DNA of 64,000 nt. It comes from SOIA01 sp964346585 (GTDB lineage Bacteria; Acidobacteriota; Aminicenantia; Aminicenantales; Aminicenantaceae). The notes beneath the pieces were generated by a model. That model was given only the letters and a program-made list of their open reading frames with translations. It was not told the origin of the DNA and made no database searches. Both the position numbers and the translations under genes were made by a program. The stretch covers positions 1 to 64,000 of the forward strand of contig CAYFVQ010000223.1 of assembly GCA_964346585.1 (NCBI GenBank), given 5' to 3'. Below are positions 41,331-49,213 of the stretch, in pieces; the first letter of the stretch is position 1, and each line of letters begins with the position of its first letter.

Positions 41331-43337
41331 ATGATTAAGACCTTTGACATTTTCTTCATTCTTGTTGCCCTCTCTATCTTTATTTTTGGGTTGAATCGGA
41401 GGTTTCGGCTGTGGCGCGTGGGCAAAAATATAGACCCTTCCGGTAGAATGGGGCCGAGAATAAAATCCCTTTTGTGGGAAGGAATCGCTCACCGCAGAAT
41501 TTTGCAGGATTTTTATCCCGGCCTCCTCCATCTTTTCCTGTTTCTTGGCTTTCTGATACCCCTTGTCGTGATCATAATCACTCAATTTATGTTCACTCTC
41601 CCCTCCTGGTTAGCGCGCCCTCTATCTCTTGTACTCGACTTGATCGCACTCGCTGCCCTCGCAGGTGTAATTTTGTTTATTTATCGGCGTTATGTCACGC
41701 GCCCACCTCGTCTTGACAATCGAGCTGATGACTTGAGTGCCCTTGCGCTTATCTTCCTCATCCTTCTAACCGGCATTTTCCTCGAAAGCTTGAGAGTGTC
41801 TGTGATCGGGAAAGATGCGACTGTTTGGGCACCAATCGGCCATTCTTTCGCCGCACTCATCAATAAGTTGGGATTGAATACGAGTGTCAAAGGTTTCATG
41901 GCCATGATAGTGTTCAGGATTCATTTTTTCCTCGTCCTAGCTGCATTCGCTTATATCCCCTATTCCAGACTTTTTCATATCATCAGTTCCCCGATGAACA
42001 TGCTCTTTCGATCTCTTGAACCCAAGGGAAGCCTTTCTCATTTAGACCTTGAGGATGAAGAGGCGGAGAGTTTTGGAGTGTCCAAAATAGAGGAGTTCTC
42101 ATGGAAGCAGCTCATGGATCTCGATGCCTGCACCCGCTGCGGACGGTGCCAGGACTACTGTCCCGCCCATTTGACAGACAAACCTCTCTCTCCGAAGAAA
42201 ATCATCAATGATTTAAAGGACCATATGTCTTTGAGAGCTCCTCTCATCATAAAGGCCAAAGCGAAAGGGAATGAACCGGAAGAAGTTCCTCCGCTCGCAG
42301 GAAGCATTATTCAGGAAGACGAGCTCTGGGCCTGCACCACTTGCCGTTCATGCATGGAACACTGCCCAGTCTACATCGAACATGTCGACAAGATCGTTGA
42401 TATGCGCCGGTATCAAGTCCTCATGGAGAGCCAGTTTCCAGAGGAACTGACAACAGCCTTCAAGGGTCTGGAAACCAATTCCAATCCTTGGGGAATGGGA
42501 CGTGATGCCCGTGCGGACTGGGTGAAAGAACTCGATGTTCCTCTTCTTTCGGATATCCCAGGAGAAGAGATCGATTTTCTGTTCTTTGTGGGATGCATCC
42601 GTTCCTATGATGATCGCAACAAAAAAGTGACAGAGGCAATAACAAGAATCCTTAATCATCTCGGTGTTAAATTCGCTATCTTGGGGATGGAAGAAGGATG
42701 CTGCGGCGACCCAGCCCGGCGTGTGGGCAACGAGTACTTGTACCAGATTCTGGCACAGACCAACATCGAAACATTCAAGCGCTACAACATAAAAAAGATA
42801 CTCACATCCTGTCCCCATTGTTACAACACGCTTAAAGTCGAGTATCCACAGCTCGGATTCAACTCCGACGTCATGCACCATACCGAATTCCTGCAGGAGA
42901 CTCTCCAGAACGGACGCCTCCAATTCAGCCATCCTTTGAGCAAAAGACTGACTTATCATGACCCCTGTTATCTTGGACGCTACAGCGGAATCTATAAGCC
43001 CCCAAGAGAAGTCTTGAGATCCATGGAGTCCCTGGATCTCAGCGAGATGAGACATTCCCAAACCGACTCGCTGTGCTGTGGAGCCGGAGGAGGCTGGATG
43101 TGGATGGATGAAAAGATCGGAAAGAGAATCAACATCCATCGTCTGGAAGATGCCCTGACCACAAATCCGGAGTGGATCGCTACCGCCTGTCCATTCTGTG
43201 TGACAATGTTCGACGATGCGATCAAAGACAAGGAAATGGAAGATGCCCTGAAAATATGGGATATTGCCGAGGTGGTGGAACAGGCTCTTTTTGGAGAGAA
43301 AAAGAAGCCTTCTTTCCCGTCCGAACCCTCATCTTAA
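41331..43337 (+). CDS. Membrane-bound HdrD/DsrK-like Fe-S protein (CCG domains)
   Basis: This 668-residue protein has an N-terminal NarI/HdrE-like membrane region of about five to six helices (residues about 1-215). Two [4Fe-4S] motifs follow (CTRCGRCQDYCP and CTTCRSCMEHCP), and then two CCG domains (GCIRSYDD with EEGCCGDPARR, and DPCYLGRYSG with SLCCGAGGG). Fused membrane-anchor plus HdrD-like proteins serve as electron hubs between quinones and thiol or haem partners, as in DsrMK, TmcBC and Hme complexes. It closes the operon, 59 bp after the hexahaem cytochrome gene. The reaction partner is not identifiable. Confidence 0.9.
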   Translation: MIKTFDIFFILVALSIFIFGLNRRFRLWRVGKNIDPSGRMGPRIKSLLWEGIAHRRILQDFYPGLLHLFLFLGFLIPLVVIIITQFMFTLPSWLARPLSLVLDLIALAALAGVILFIYRRYVTRPPRLDNRADDLSALALIFLILLTGIFLESLRVSVIGKDATVWAPIGHSFAALINKLGLNTSVKGFMAMIVFRIHFFLVLAAFAYIPYSRLFHIISSPMNMLFRSLEPKGSLSHLDLEDEEAESFGVSKIEEFSWKQLMDLDACTRCGRCQDYCPAHLTDKPLSPKKIINDLKDHMSLRAPLIIKAKAKGNEPEEVPPLAGSIIQEDELWACTTCRSCMEHCPVYIEHVDKIVDMRRYQVLMESQFPEELTTAFKGLETNSNPWGMGRDARADWVKELDVPLLSDIPGEEIDFLFFVGCIRSYDDRNKKVTEAITRILNHLGVKFAILGMEEGCCGDPARRVGNEYLYQILAQTNIETFKRYNIKKILTSCPHCYNTLKVEYPQLGFNSDVMHHTEFLQETLQNGRLQFSHPLSKRLTYHDPCYLGRYSGIYKPPREVLRSMESLDLSEMRHSQTDSLCCGAGGGWMWMDEKIGKRINIHRLEDALTTNPEWIATACPFCVTMFDDAIKDKEMEDALKIWDIAEVVEQALFGEKKKPSFPSEPSS

Positions 43338-43415
43338 CCATTATCACCCTCAGAATCCTTATCATACAAAAACAATACTATCGTATCATATGGGTATCCA
43401 TAGGATTGGAATAAC

Positions 43416-43806
43416 AGGGAAATCGCTGAAGCGACATCGGAGGATTTAGCTTTCCCGATCCTCTTTGGAGGGGGAACAGCTTCGCTTTCCCCCTTCCAAC
43501 GCTCGCTTGCTAACTCGCGTTTCGCTGCCTCCCCTTCTTGGACTATTTAAAGCGTCCTGCGACCAAGGGGACATACCCCCTTGGAACCCCCAACATCGTT
43601 TCTTCGTAACGATGTTTTCCTTCGAGGGAATCCGGCGGAGTCGGGCCCGAGGACTGTATGAGCACGAAAGCATATATCGGGCGGCACTAAGTATGGCGGA
43701 AAGAAATCCGGGCGTTAGAGATGATAAAAATGCGGAGTTCCGCAGGGCCGAGAAGGATGGGAAGGGAATAGCGTTAAAAATCCGACTGGAGCAAAGCGAT
43801 TTCCCT
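43416..43806 (+). repeat. Structured intergenic element, copy C, with T-tract
   Basis: This 391-bp element is closed by a perfect 12-bp inverted repeat, AGGGAAATCGCT (43416-43427) and AGCGATTTCCCT (43795-43806), with eight T residues spanning 43806-43813. The core matches copies A and B: GAAGCGAC, hairpin 1 with GGAGG/TTTCC around ATTTAGC (43439-43455), and hairpin 2 with CCGGC/GTCGG around GGA (43632-43644). An insert of about 160 bp between them carries three strong hairpins (43465-43498, 43563-43584 with CCAAGGGG/CCCCTTGG, and 43592-43616 with a 9-bp stem). It lies between two convergent genes and may act as a terminator, among other possibilities. Confidence 0.72.
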
Positions 43807-43813
43807 TTTTTTT
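43806..43813 (+). terminator. T-tract after the closing stem of element C
   Basis: The right arm of copy C runs straight into TTTTTTTT. A 12-bp stem followed by a T-run has the form of an intrinsic terminator for the respiratory operon ending at 43337, but the loop is about 370 nt long. The shorter hairpins inside are not next to the T-run. Confidence 0.35.
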
Positions 43814-43859
43814 CTATTTAAATATGGATAAGGAAAGGATTGTTCTGGCTGTTCACGCT

Positions 43860-44897
43860 CTACTGCGTGAGAACATCGCGAAAAGCAGAAATGGCTCTAT
43901 CAATGTCTTCATCATCAATATCCTTGTGAACAACAAAACGAATGCCTCCGGTTGTGGTCTGGGCAAGCACCTTTCTTTCTTTCATTTTGGCCAAGAACTC
44001 AGGGATGGGGATCTTGGGGTGATCAAAACCGAATATGATGATGTTTGTTTGTATATTTTCTGGATCAAGGGAGATTCCTGGAAATTCAGCGATAGATAAG
44101 GCCAGCCTCTTGGCTCTCTCATGGTCCTCATGGAGCCTGTCGACCATTTCTGTCAGGGCGACAATTCCTGGGGCCGCGAGCACTCCCACTTGCCTCATTC
44201 CTCCGCCCAGCGCCTTTCTCACGCGGCGCGCATAATCGATAAAGTCCTGGGGTCCGACAAGTACAGATCCGACTGGCGCAGAGAGCCCCTTGGAGAGACA
44301 AAAAATCAATGAATCGCCAATCGCAGCGTATTCTTTGACAGGAATCCCGGAGGCGGTACTGGCGTTGAACACTCGGGCTCCATCAAAATGGATCTTCACC
44401 TCATGCCTGTCAGCGATTTCCCGGATCGCTTCCAGATTGTCCATGGGCACGACCGCTCCGCTCCAGTTGTTATGCGAATTCTCGACACAAATCAGGGATG
44501 TCCGGGGAATATGGACAGAGGGTTTACGTATATTCCTTTCTATCTCCTCGGGATCCATGGCCCCACGAATGGATTGGAGAGGTCTCGGCGTGATCCTCGA
44601 GATAAAAGTCATGTGTGTGGATTCCATATTATAGATATGGGAACGGGCTTCGATGATGACTTCGTCCAATTCTCTGGTCTAGCCTTGGATTGAGATGGAA
44701 TTCCCCATGGTTCCTGAAGGAACATACAGAGCCGCCTCCTTGCCCATGATATCGGCAGCCATAGCCTCCAGCTTCTGAACTGTCGGATCATCCCCCAGCA
44801 CATCGTCTCCCAACTCGGCTTCAACCATCGCCTCCTTCATGTTTTCTGTGGGCCGGGTCACCGTATCGCTCCTAAAATCGGAATAGTCATGCATCAT
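43860..44897 (-). pseudogene. ltaE: L-threonine aldolase gene interrupted by an in-frame TAG
   Basis: The frame begins at 44897 (MMHDYSDFRSDTVTRPTENM) after AAAGGAGAGCCC. It runs through GDDVLGDDPTVQKLEAMAA and VPSGTMGNSISIQG, meets TAG at 44679-44681, and continues in the same frame with TRELDEVIIEARSHIYN to a stop at 43860. The second part holds the PLP region: HFDGARVFNA, the Lys in FCLSKGLSAPVGS, and GGGMRQVGVLAAPGI. The total of about 345 residues is normal for low-specificity threonine aldolase (threonine or allo-threonine to glycine plus acetaldehyde). The TAG falls at the column that is an active-site His in well-studied homologs (GNQVSIMAHT). Either this is a recent nonsense mutation or the codon is read through. 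Confidence 0.8.
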
Positions 44898-45191
44898 GGG
44901 CTCTCCTTTTTATCGAGGCCTCATTATAAAAAATATCAACGCCCACAGCAAACCATTTTTCCGGAAAGAAATAGTGCCCAAAGAGAAAGGAAAAAGGATA
45001 TTTATTCTCACTTATATCATTTCCAAACGCTGCTTCACCGGAATCAACTCGAGTTTTCGAAGCCTCAATGTGCGGCGTTGACTCGAGAGAAAGAGGACCT
45101 CATTCCTGTCTGCCCGGAAACTTTTTCACCGTTTACTTGGTTATTAATCTATGGTATTAATAATTCTTATACCTTTTTTGAAATTTGAATC

Positions 45192-45908
45192 ATGCAATCA
45201 GCAAAAACATATAAATTACTGCTGTATTCACTGACCTTCCTCATTATATTCTTCTTCAGTTCTATCCTGAGTTACCGGACTGTCCTCAAAGGGGAAATGG
45301 TCACGATCCCGAATCTTAAAGGAAAGACCTTGGAGGAGGCAAAGACTGAGCTAACGAGAAAACGATTATCCATAGTTCAAATAGGAATTCAATTCGACAC
45401 ACGGTATGAACGGGGAAGGATCATATTCCATGAGCCCTCTGAAGGTTCTAAAATAAAAATCAACAGTGTAGTCAAAGTCATATTGAGTGCAGGCAGGGAG
45501 AAAGTCTTTGTCCCTGTTATCAAGGGGAAAAACTTCCAGAATTTGGGCCCCATACTTCAAGAGGCTGGAATTGTCAGGGGCACTATTTCTCATGTCCACA
45601 GTCCCAAGGATGCCGCGGGAAAAATCCTGGCCCAATACCCTCCGGCTCAGGAAGAAGTGGGACGAGGTTCGGCTGTGAGCCTTCTGATCAGTGAAGGAGA
45701 ATGGGAAGAGAGATATCTCATGCCCGATTTAATCGGGAGGAAAGCCGAAGATGTCATCCCCTGGCTTGAGGAATTAAATTTTAAAGTTGAAGATGTACGC
45801 GACACTTACTATCCAGGACTCAGCTCAGGAATCATTATCAAACAGCACCCGAATCAAGGCTATATGGTCCAAAAAAACTTTCCGATTACGCTGGAGGTCA
45901 GCAAATAA
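45192..45908 (+). CDS. Membrane-anchored triple PASTA-domain protein
   Basis: This 238-residue protein has an N-terminal transmembrane helix (about 9-27) and three PASTA repeats (about 36-100, 103-170 and 172-238) with the usual openings VTIPNLKGKTLEEAK, VFVPVIKGKNF and LMPDLIGRKAEDV. PASTA domains bind muropeptides or beta-lactams in Ser/Thr kinases and penicillin-binding proteins. Here no kinase or transpeptidase domain is attached, so it may be a free-standing cell-wall sensor or anchor. Its TAA overlaps the rpe ATG by one base. Confidence 0.9.
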   Translation: MQSAKTYKLLLYSLTFLIIFFFSSILSYRTVLKGEMVTIPNLKGKTLEEAKTELTRKRLSIVQIGIQFDTRYERGRIIFHEPSEGSKIKINSVVKVILSAGREKVFVPVIKGKNFQNLGPILQEAGIVRGTISHVHSPKDAAGKILAQYPPAQEEVGRGSAVSLLISEGEWEERYLMPDLIGRKAEDVIPWLEELNFKVEDVRDTYYPGLSSGIIIKQHPNQGYMVQKNFPITLEVSK

Positions 45909-46576
45909 TGATTCAAATCGCTCCATCCATACTCTCTGCAGACTTTTCAAAAATCGAAGAAGCCGTGAAGATGGCTGAGGATGGAGGAGCTGATGTGATT
46001 CACATCGATGTCATGGATGGACATTTTGTTCCCAATCTCACGTTCGGGCCTCAACTGATCGCCTCGCTGAGAGAAAAAACGTCTATTCCTCTTGATGTCC
46101 ACCTCATGATCGACAACCCTCGTTCATTCATCCCCCTTTTTGCGGAAGCCGGAGCCGATTGGATCTCTATTCACGTTGAAGCCTCTGTCCATCTTCATAA
46201 AGATATAACTTTGATCAAAGAATACGAGAAAAAGGCAGGCCTGGCTCTAAATCCCGCCACGCCCCTCCACCTGATAAATGAGATCCTCAATGAATTAGAC
46301 TTCATTCTGCTCATGACAGTCAATCCAGGCTGGGGAGGCCAAGAATTCATTGAATCCTGTCACTCAAAGATTTCTAAACTCAAAAACTGGATAAACGGTC
46401 AACAACTCCAGGTTCCAATAGAGATCGACGGCGGAGTGAATCTCTCCAACATAGAAGAGCTTATTCAAGATGGAGCCGACATTCTTGTCGCTGGTTCTGC
46501 GGTTTTCAGTGAGAAAAATCCCCGGGATGCAATCGTCAAAATGAAGGAGCTGGCAAAAAAAGCCGAGCAAACATGA
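45908..46576 (+). CDS. rpe: Ribulose-phosphate 3-epimerase
   Basis: This 222-residue TIM-barrel enzyme interconverts ribulose 5-phosphate and xylulose 5-phosphate in the pentose phosphate pathway. Signatures are APSILSADFSKIEEA, VIHIDVMDGHFVPNLTFG (metal-binding His and Asp), VHLMIDNP, MTVNPGWGGQEF and EIDGGVN near the phosphate site. It overlaps the PASTA gene by 1 bp and the epimerase gene by 4 bp. Confidence 0.96.
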   Translation: MIQIAPSILSADFSKIEEAVKMAEDGGADVIHIDVMDGHFVPNLTFGPQLIASLREKTSIPLDVHLMIDNPRSFIPLFAEAGADWISIHVEASVHLHKDITLIKEYEKKAGLALNPATPLHLINEILNELDFILLMTVNPGWGGQEFIESCHSKISKLKNWINGQQLQVPIEIDGGVNLSNIEELIQDGADILVAGSAVFSEKNPRDAIVKMKELAKKAEQT

Positions 46577-47517
46577 ATTGTTTAGTGACTGGAGCAGCGG
46601 GATTTATTGGTTCCCATCTCTGTCGCAGGCTCCTCAAAGAGGAATATCGAGTCCTCGGAGTTGACTCGTTTTCCGATTTTTACCCAAGGTGGATAAAAGA
46701 AAAAAATATCGAGTCTCTAAGAAAAGAAAAAAATTTTAAATTCATCGAGAAGGATTTAAATGAGCTTGATTTAAAAGATACGCTCATCAATATTGAGTAT
46801 ATCTTCCATCTTGCCGCACAAGCCGGAGTCCGAGCCAGCTGGGGCGAAAACTTCTCCGTTTACTCCCAGAACAATATCGAAGCCACCCAGAAACTGCTGG
46901 AAGCCTCCCGAGACTCCCACCTAAAAAAATTCATCTATGCATCCTCATCCTCTGTTTACGGTTTCTGCCCGGAGCTTCCTATGTCAGAAACAAGTCCTCT
47001 TTATCCTTTCTCTCCTTACGGAGTGACCAAACTGGCCGCCGAACACCTCTGCCTTCTCTACTCTAAAAACTACGGGATTCCCTCTCTCTCGCTCCGGTTT
47101 TTTACAGTCTACGGTCCAGGCCAGCGCCCGGATATGGCTTTTCATATATTCCTTAAATCAATCGCTGAAGACAAAGAGATTACTGTCTTTGGCGACGGGA
47201 ACCAAACCAGAGACTTCACATATATTGATGACATTGTCGAGGCCACTTATGCCTCCATGGAAAAAGGAAAAGAGGGGGAAATCTATAATATAGGGGGAGG
47301 GATCAGGATAAAGCTTGAAGACACTTTTCCCATCTTTGAGGAGATATGCGGGAAAAAGATCAAGGCCAAAAATCAAGACAAACAAAAAGGCGATGTTCCC
47401 CATACCTTTGCGAGCATTGAAAAGGCCGGTAAAGACCTCGATTATCTCCCTCAAACTCACCTCACGGATGGGCTCAAAGAGGAATGGACATGGATTCAAG
47501 AGCTTTACCATTCTTAG
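46573..47517 (+). CDS. NAD-dependent sugar-nucleotide epimerase/dehydratase
   Basis: This 314-residue extended short-chain dehydrogenase has the NAD motif TGAAGFIGSHL at the N terminus. The catalytic Ser/Tyr/Lys set is in YASSSSVYG and SPYGVTKLAAEHL, and GPGQRPDMAFH is typical of UDP-glucuronate or UDP-N-acetylglucosamine 4-epimerase-like enzymes. It probably makes a sugar precursor for surface polysaccharide or lipopolysaccharide. The exact substrate is not deducible. It overlaps rpe by 4 bp (ATGA). Confidence 0.92.
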   Translation: MNCLVTGAAGFIGSHLCRRLLKEEYRVLGVDSFSDFYPRWIKEKNIESLRKEKNFKFIEKDLNELDLKDTLINIEYIFHLAAQAGVRASWGENFSVYSQNNIEATQKLLEASRDSHLKKFIYASSSSVYGFCPELPMSETSPLYPFSPYGVTKLAAEHLCLLYSKNYGIPSLSLRFFTVYGPGQRPDMAFHIFLKSIAEDKEITVFGDGNQTRDFTYIDDIVEATYASMEKGKEGEIYNIGGGIRIKLEDTFPIFEEICGKKIKAKNQDKQKGDVPHTFASIEKAGKDLDYLPQTHLTDGLKEEWTWIQELYHS

Positions 47518-47530
47518 ATGGAGTTGGATA

Positions 47531-48412
47531 ATGCGTGGACCTAAAAAAAATCATTTAATGAGAATAACATTTGCACTGGCAATTTCTCTCCTCTACATTC
47601 TGTTTGTTTCCGGATGCAAGAGCAAGCAAATAGAGATATCCCCAGAGATAGCTTCATCCTCTGAGAATTTATACAGGCAGGGAGAAAGATACATCAAGAA
47701 AGACCCTGAGAGAGCTCGCCTTTATTTCAGGCAAATCATTGAATCTTTCCCACAAGACATCTATGCCCAGCAAGCCAGACTGGCTATCGCTGATTCTTAT
47801 TTTCGAAAAGGGGATGAAGCGAATATGATACTCGCCGCTTCGGAATACCGAAATTTCATAAGAGAATATCCATACAGCCCCTCTGCGCCGTATGCTCAAT
47901 ATCAAATTGCAATGACTTTCTTCAGAAAAATTCTCAGTCCAGGAAGGGATCCAGAGAAAACATACCTGGCCCTGGAAGAATTCAAACAGGTGCTGACGAC
48001 TTATCCGACAAGTGAAGAGGCCAAGGATGCTCAAGAAAAAATATTAGTATGCGAAGAAAGATTAGCGGAGCGTAATTTTCAAATAGGGCTGACCTACTAC
48101 AAGATGAGATCCTACAGGGCCGCAGTGAAAAGGCTGGCCGAAATCCTGCTCAGTTATCCCAATTTCTCACGAATGGATAAAGTGTATTTCTATCTGGGCG
48201 ATTCTTTTTTTAAGGGACAAAACTACCCGAACGCAACCTCTCATTTCACAAAATTAGTATCTGACTATCCCCAGAGCAAATTCGCAAAGAAAGCCAAAAA
48301 GAAACTCGACCAGTTAGATAAATTGAGAAAAGAAGCGGAAAAAAAGGCCCCTCCGAAAAAAAAGGCTCCGATAAAAAAGGATATGATTCAATCAAGCGGG
48401 AGAATCAAATGA
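47531..48412 (+). CDS. bamD: Outer-membrane assembly lipoprotein BamD
   Basis: This 293-residue lipoprotein has a basic N terminus, a hydrophobic stretch and the lipobox FVSGC near residue 29. Five TPR-like repeats follow (LYRQGERYIKKDPERARLYF, ASEYRNFIREYPYSPSAPYAQ and similar), and then a Lys-rich tail. BamD is the essential TPR lipoprotein of the beta-barrel assembly machine. The start at 47531 has GGAG seven bases upstream; an in-frame extension into the previous gene has no signal-peptide logic. It ends overlapping the next ATG. Confidence 0.9.
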   Translation: MRGPKKNHLMRITFALAISLLYILFVSGCKSKQIEISPEIASSSENLYRQGERYIKKDPERARLYFRQIIESFPQDIYAQQARLAIADSYFRKGDEANMILAASEYRNFIREYPYSPSAPYAQYQIAMTFFRKILSPGRDPEKTYLALEEFKQVLTTYPTSEEAKDAQEKILVCEERLAERNFQIGLTYYKMRSYRAAVKRLAEILLSYPNFSRMDKVYFYLGDSFFKGQNYPNATSHFTKLVSDYPQSKFAKKAKKKLDQLDKLRKEAEKKAPPKKKAPIKKDMIQSSGRIK

Positions 48413-49197
48413 AAAAAATACATGTCTCTACCTTTTGTCTTTCATTGATACTGATCCTCAGCTGTTTCTCTCCGGCGTTAGCGCAAGAGCAGAATCTGTT
48501 TAACGCTGTATCCATCAGCCCTGGGATTGGCTTTGAATACATCTCGCGAACCATAAATTGGGATGATGATCAGTACACATCGAAACTTAAAGCCAATTAT
48601 TTTACGTTCGACACAGAATTCGAGTTCCAGGGAGGCTTTTTCGTCCGTGCAGTTTTCGGATTCACGACGTCTAACTATGAATCTCTGGCATTCAGACAGC
48701 TTCCTGTATCTGTTGAACTGGGGGAAGAAATCGGTTTTATCGGCGGATATCTTCTTGGAGCGGACATCAAAAAAAGCATAATTCAGTCCGAAGACATGAG
48801 AATAGACTTCCTCGGCCAATTCTTTTACGGCATCGGAAACAAGAAAGAATGGGAAATCACAGTATTGCCTGTCGAAGGGAGCATTGAAGGCCGTCCGAAC
48901 TGGACTAAAGTCACTGTGGGGCCGGTTTTCACCTATACAGGATTTGAGACTGTATTCCCTTATCTTTATTTAAATTTCAACAAGCTCTGGGGAAGATTCA
49001 GAATGGATGAGACTATTCAGGATCTGGAAGGAAGCGAGACCAAAAAAATAAGCGGGGAGAGTTCATTTTGCGTTTCTCCTGGTGTGACCTTTAAAATTAA
49101 CGAATCCTTCAGCCTCAAATCAGAAGTGCGCCTTTTGCCTCGTAAGGGTGGAATCGATTCTGGAATCATGATAAAGGCAATATATTCTTTCTATTGA
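48409..49197 (+). CDS. Predicted outer-membrane beta-barrel protein
   Basis: This 262-residue exported protein has a signal peptide (about 1-25, ending SPALAQ) and then alternating polar/hydrophobic strands (FEYISRTINW, YFTFDTEFEF, FFVRAVFGF, VTVGPVFTYTGF). The C terminus ends in an aromatic strand, MIKAIYSFY. This pattern fits a barrel of about 8-12 strands. It follows bamD directly (ATGA overlap), which suits a BAM client. No specific family is recognised. Confidence 0.82.
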   Translation: MKKIHVSTFCLSLILILSCFSPALAQEQNLFNAVSISPGIGFEYISRTINWDDDQYTSKLKANYFTFDTEFEFQGGFFVRAVFGFTTSNYESLAFRQLPVSVELGEEIGFIGGYLLGADIKKSIIQSEDMRIDFLGQFFYGIGNKKEWEITVLPVEGSIEGRPNWTKVTVGPVFTYTGFETVFPYLYLNFNKLWGRFRMDETIQDLEGSETKKISGESSFCVSPGVTFKINESFSLKSEVRLLPRKGGIDSGIMIKAIYSFY

Positions 49198-49213
49198 TGG
49201 TAAGGAGAAGACT

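Noticed and set aside
42348..43139. 263-codon minus-strand frame
   Set aside because: It is antisense to the CCG-domain protein, whose cysteine motifs establish the real frame.
43416..43806. Group II intron or retron RNA
   Set aside because: No reverse transcriptase is encoded nearby, and I could not identify a domain V-type hairpin or an msr/msd layout. The closing inverted repeat alone is not enough.
33565..44681. Genome-wide reassignment of TAG (for example pyrrolysine)
   Set aside because: Several clearly complete genes here end in TAG at their expected C termini (nuoB, nusA, infB, the subtilase, the epimerase). No pyl-type gene is in the window.
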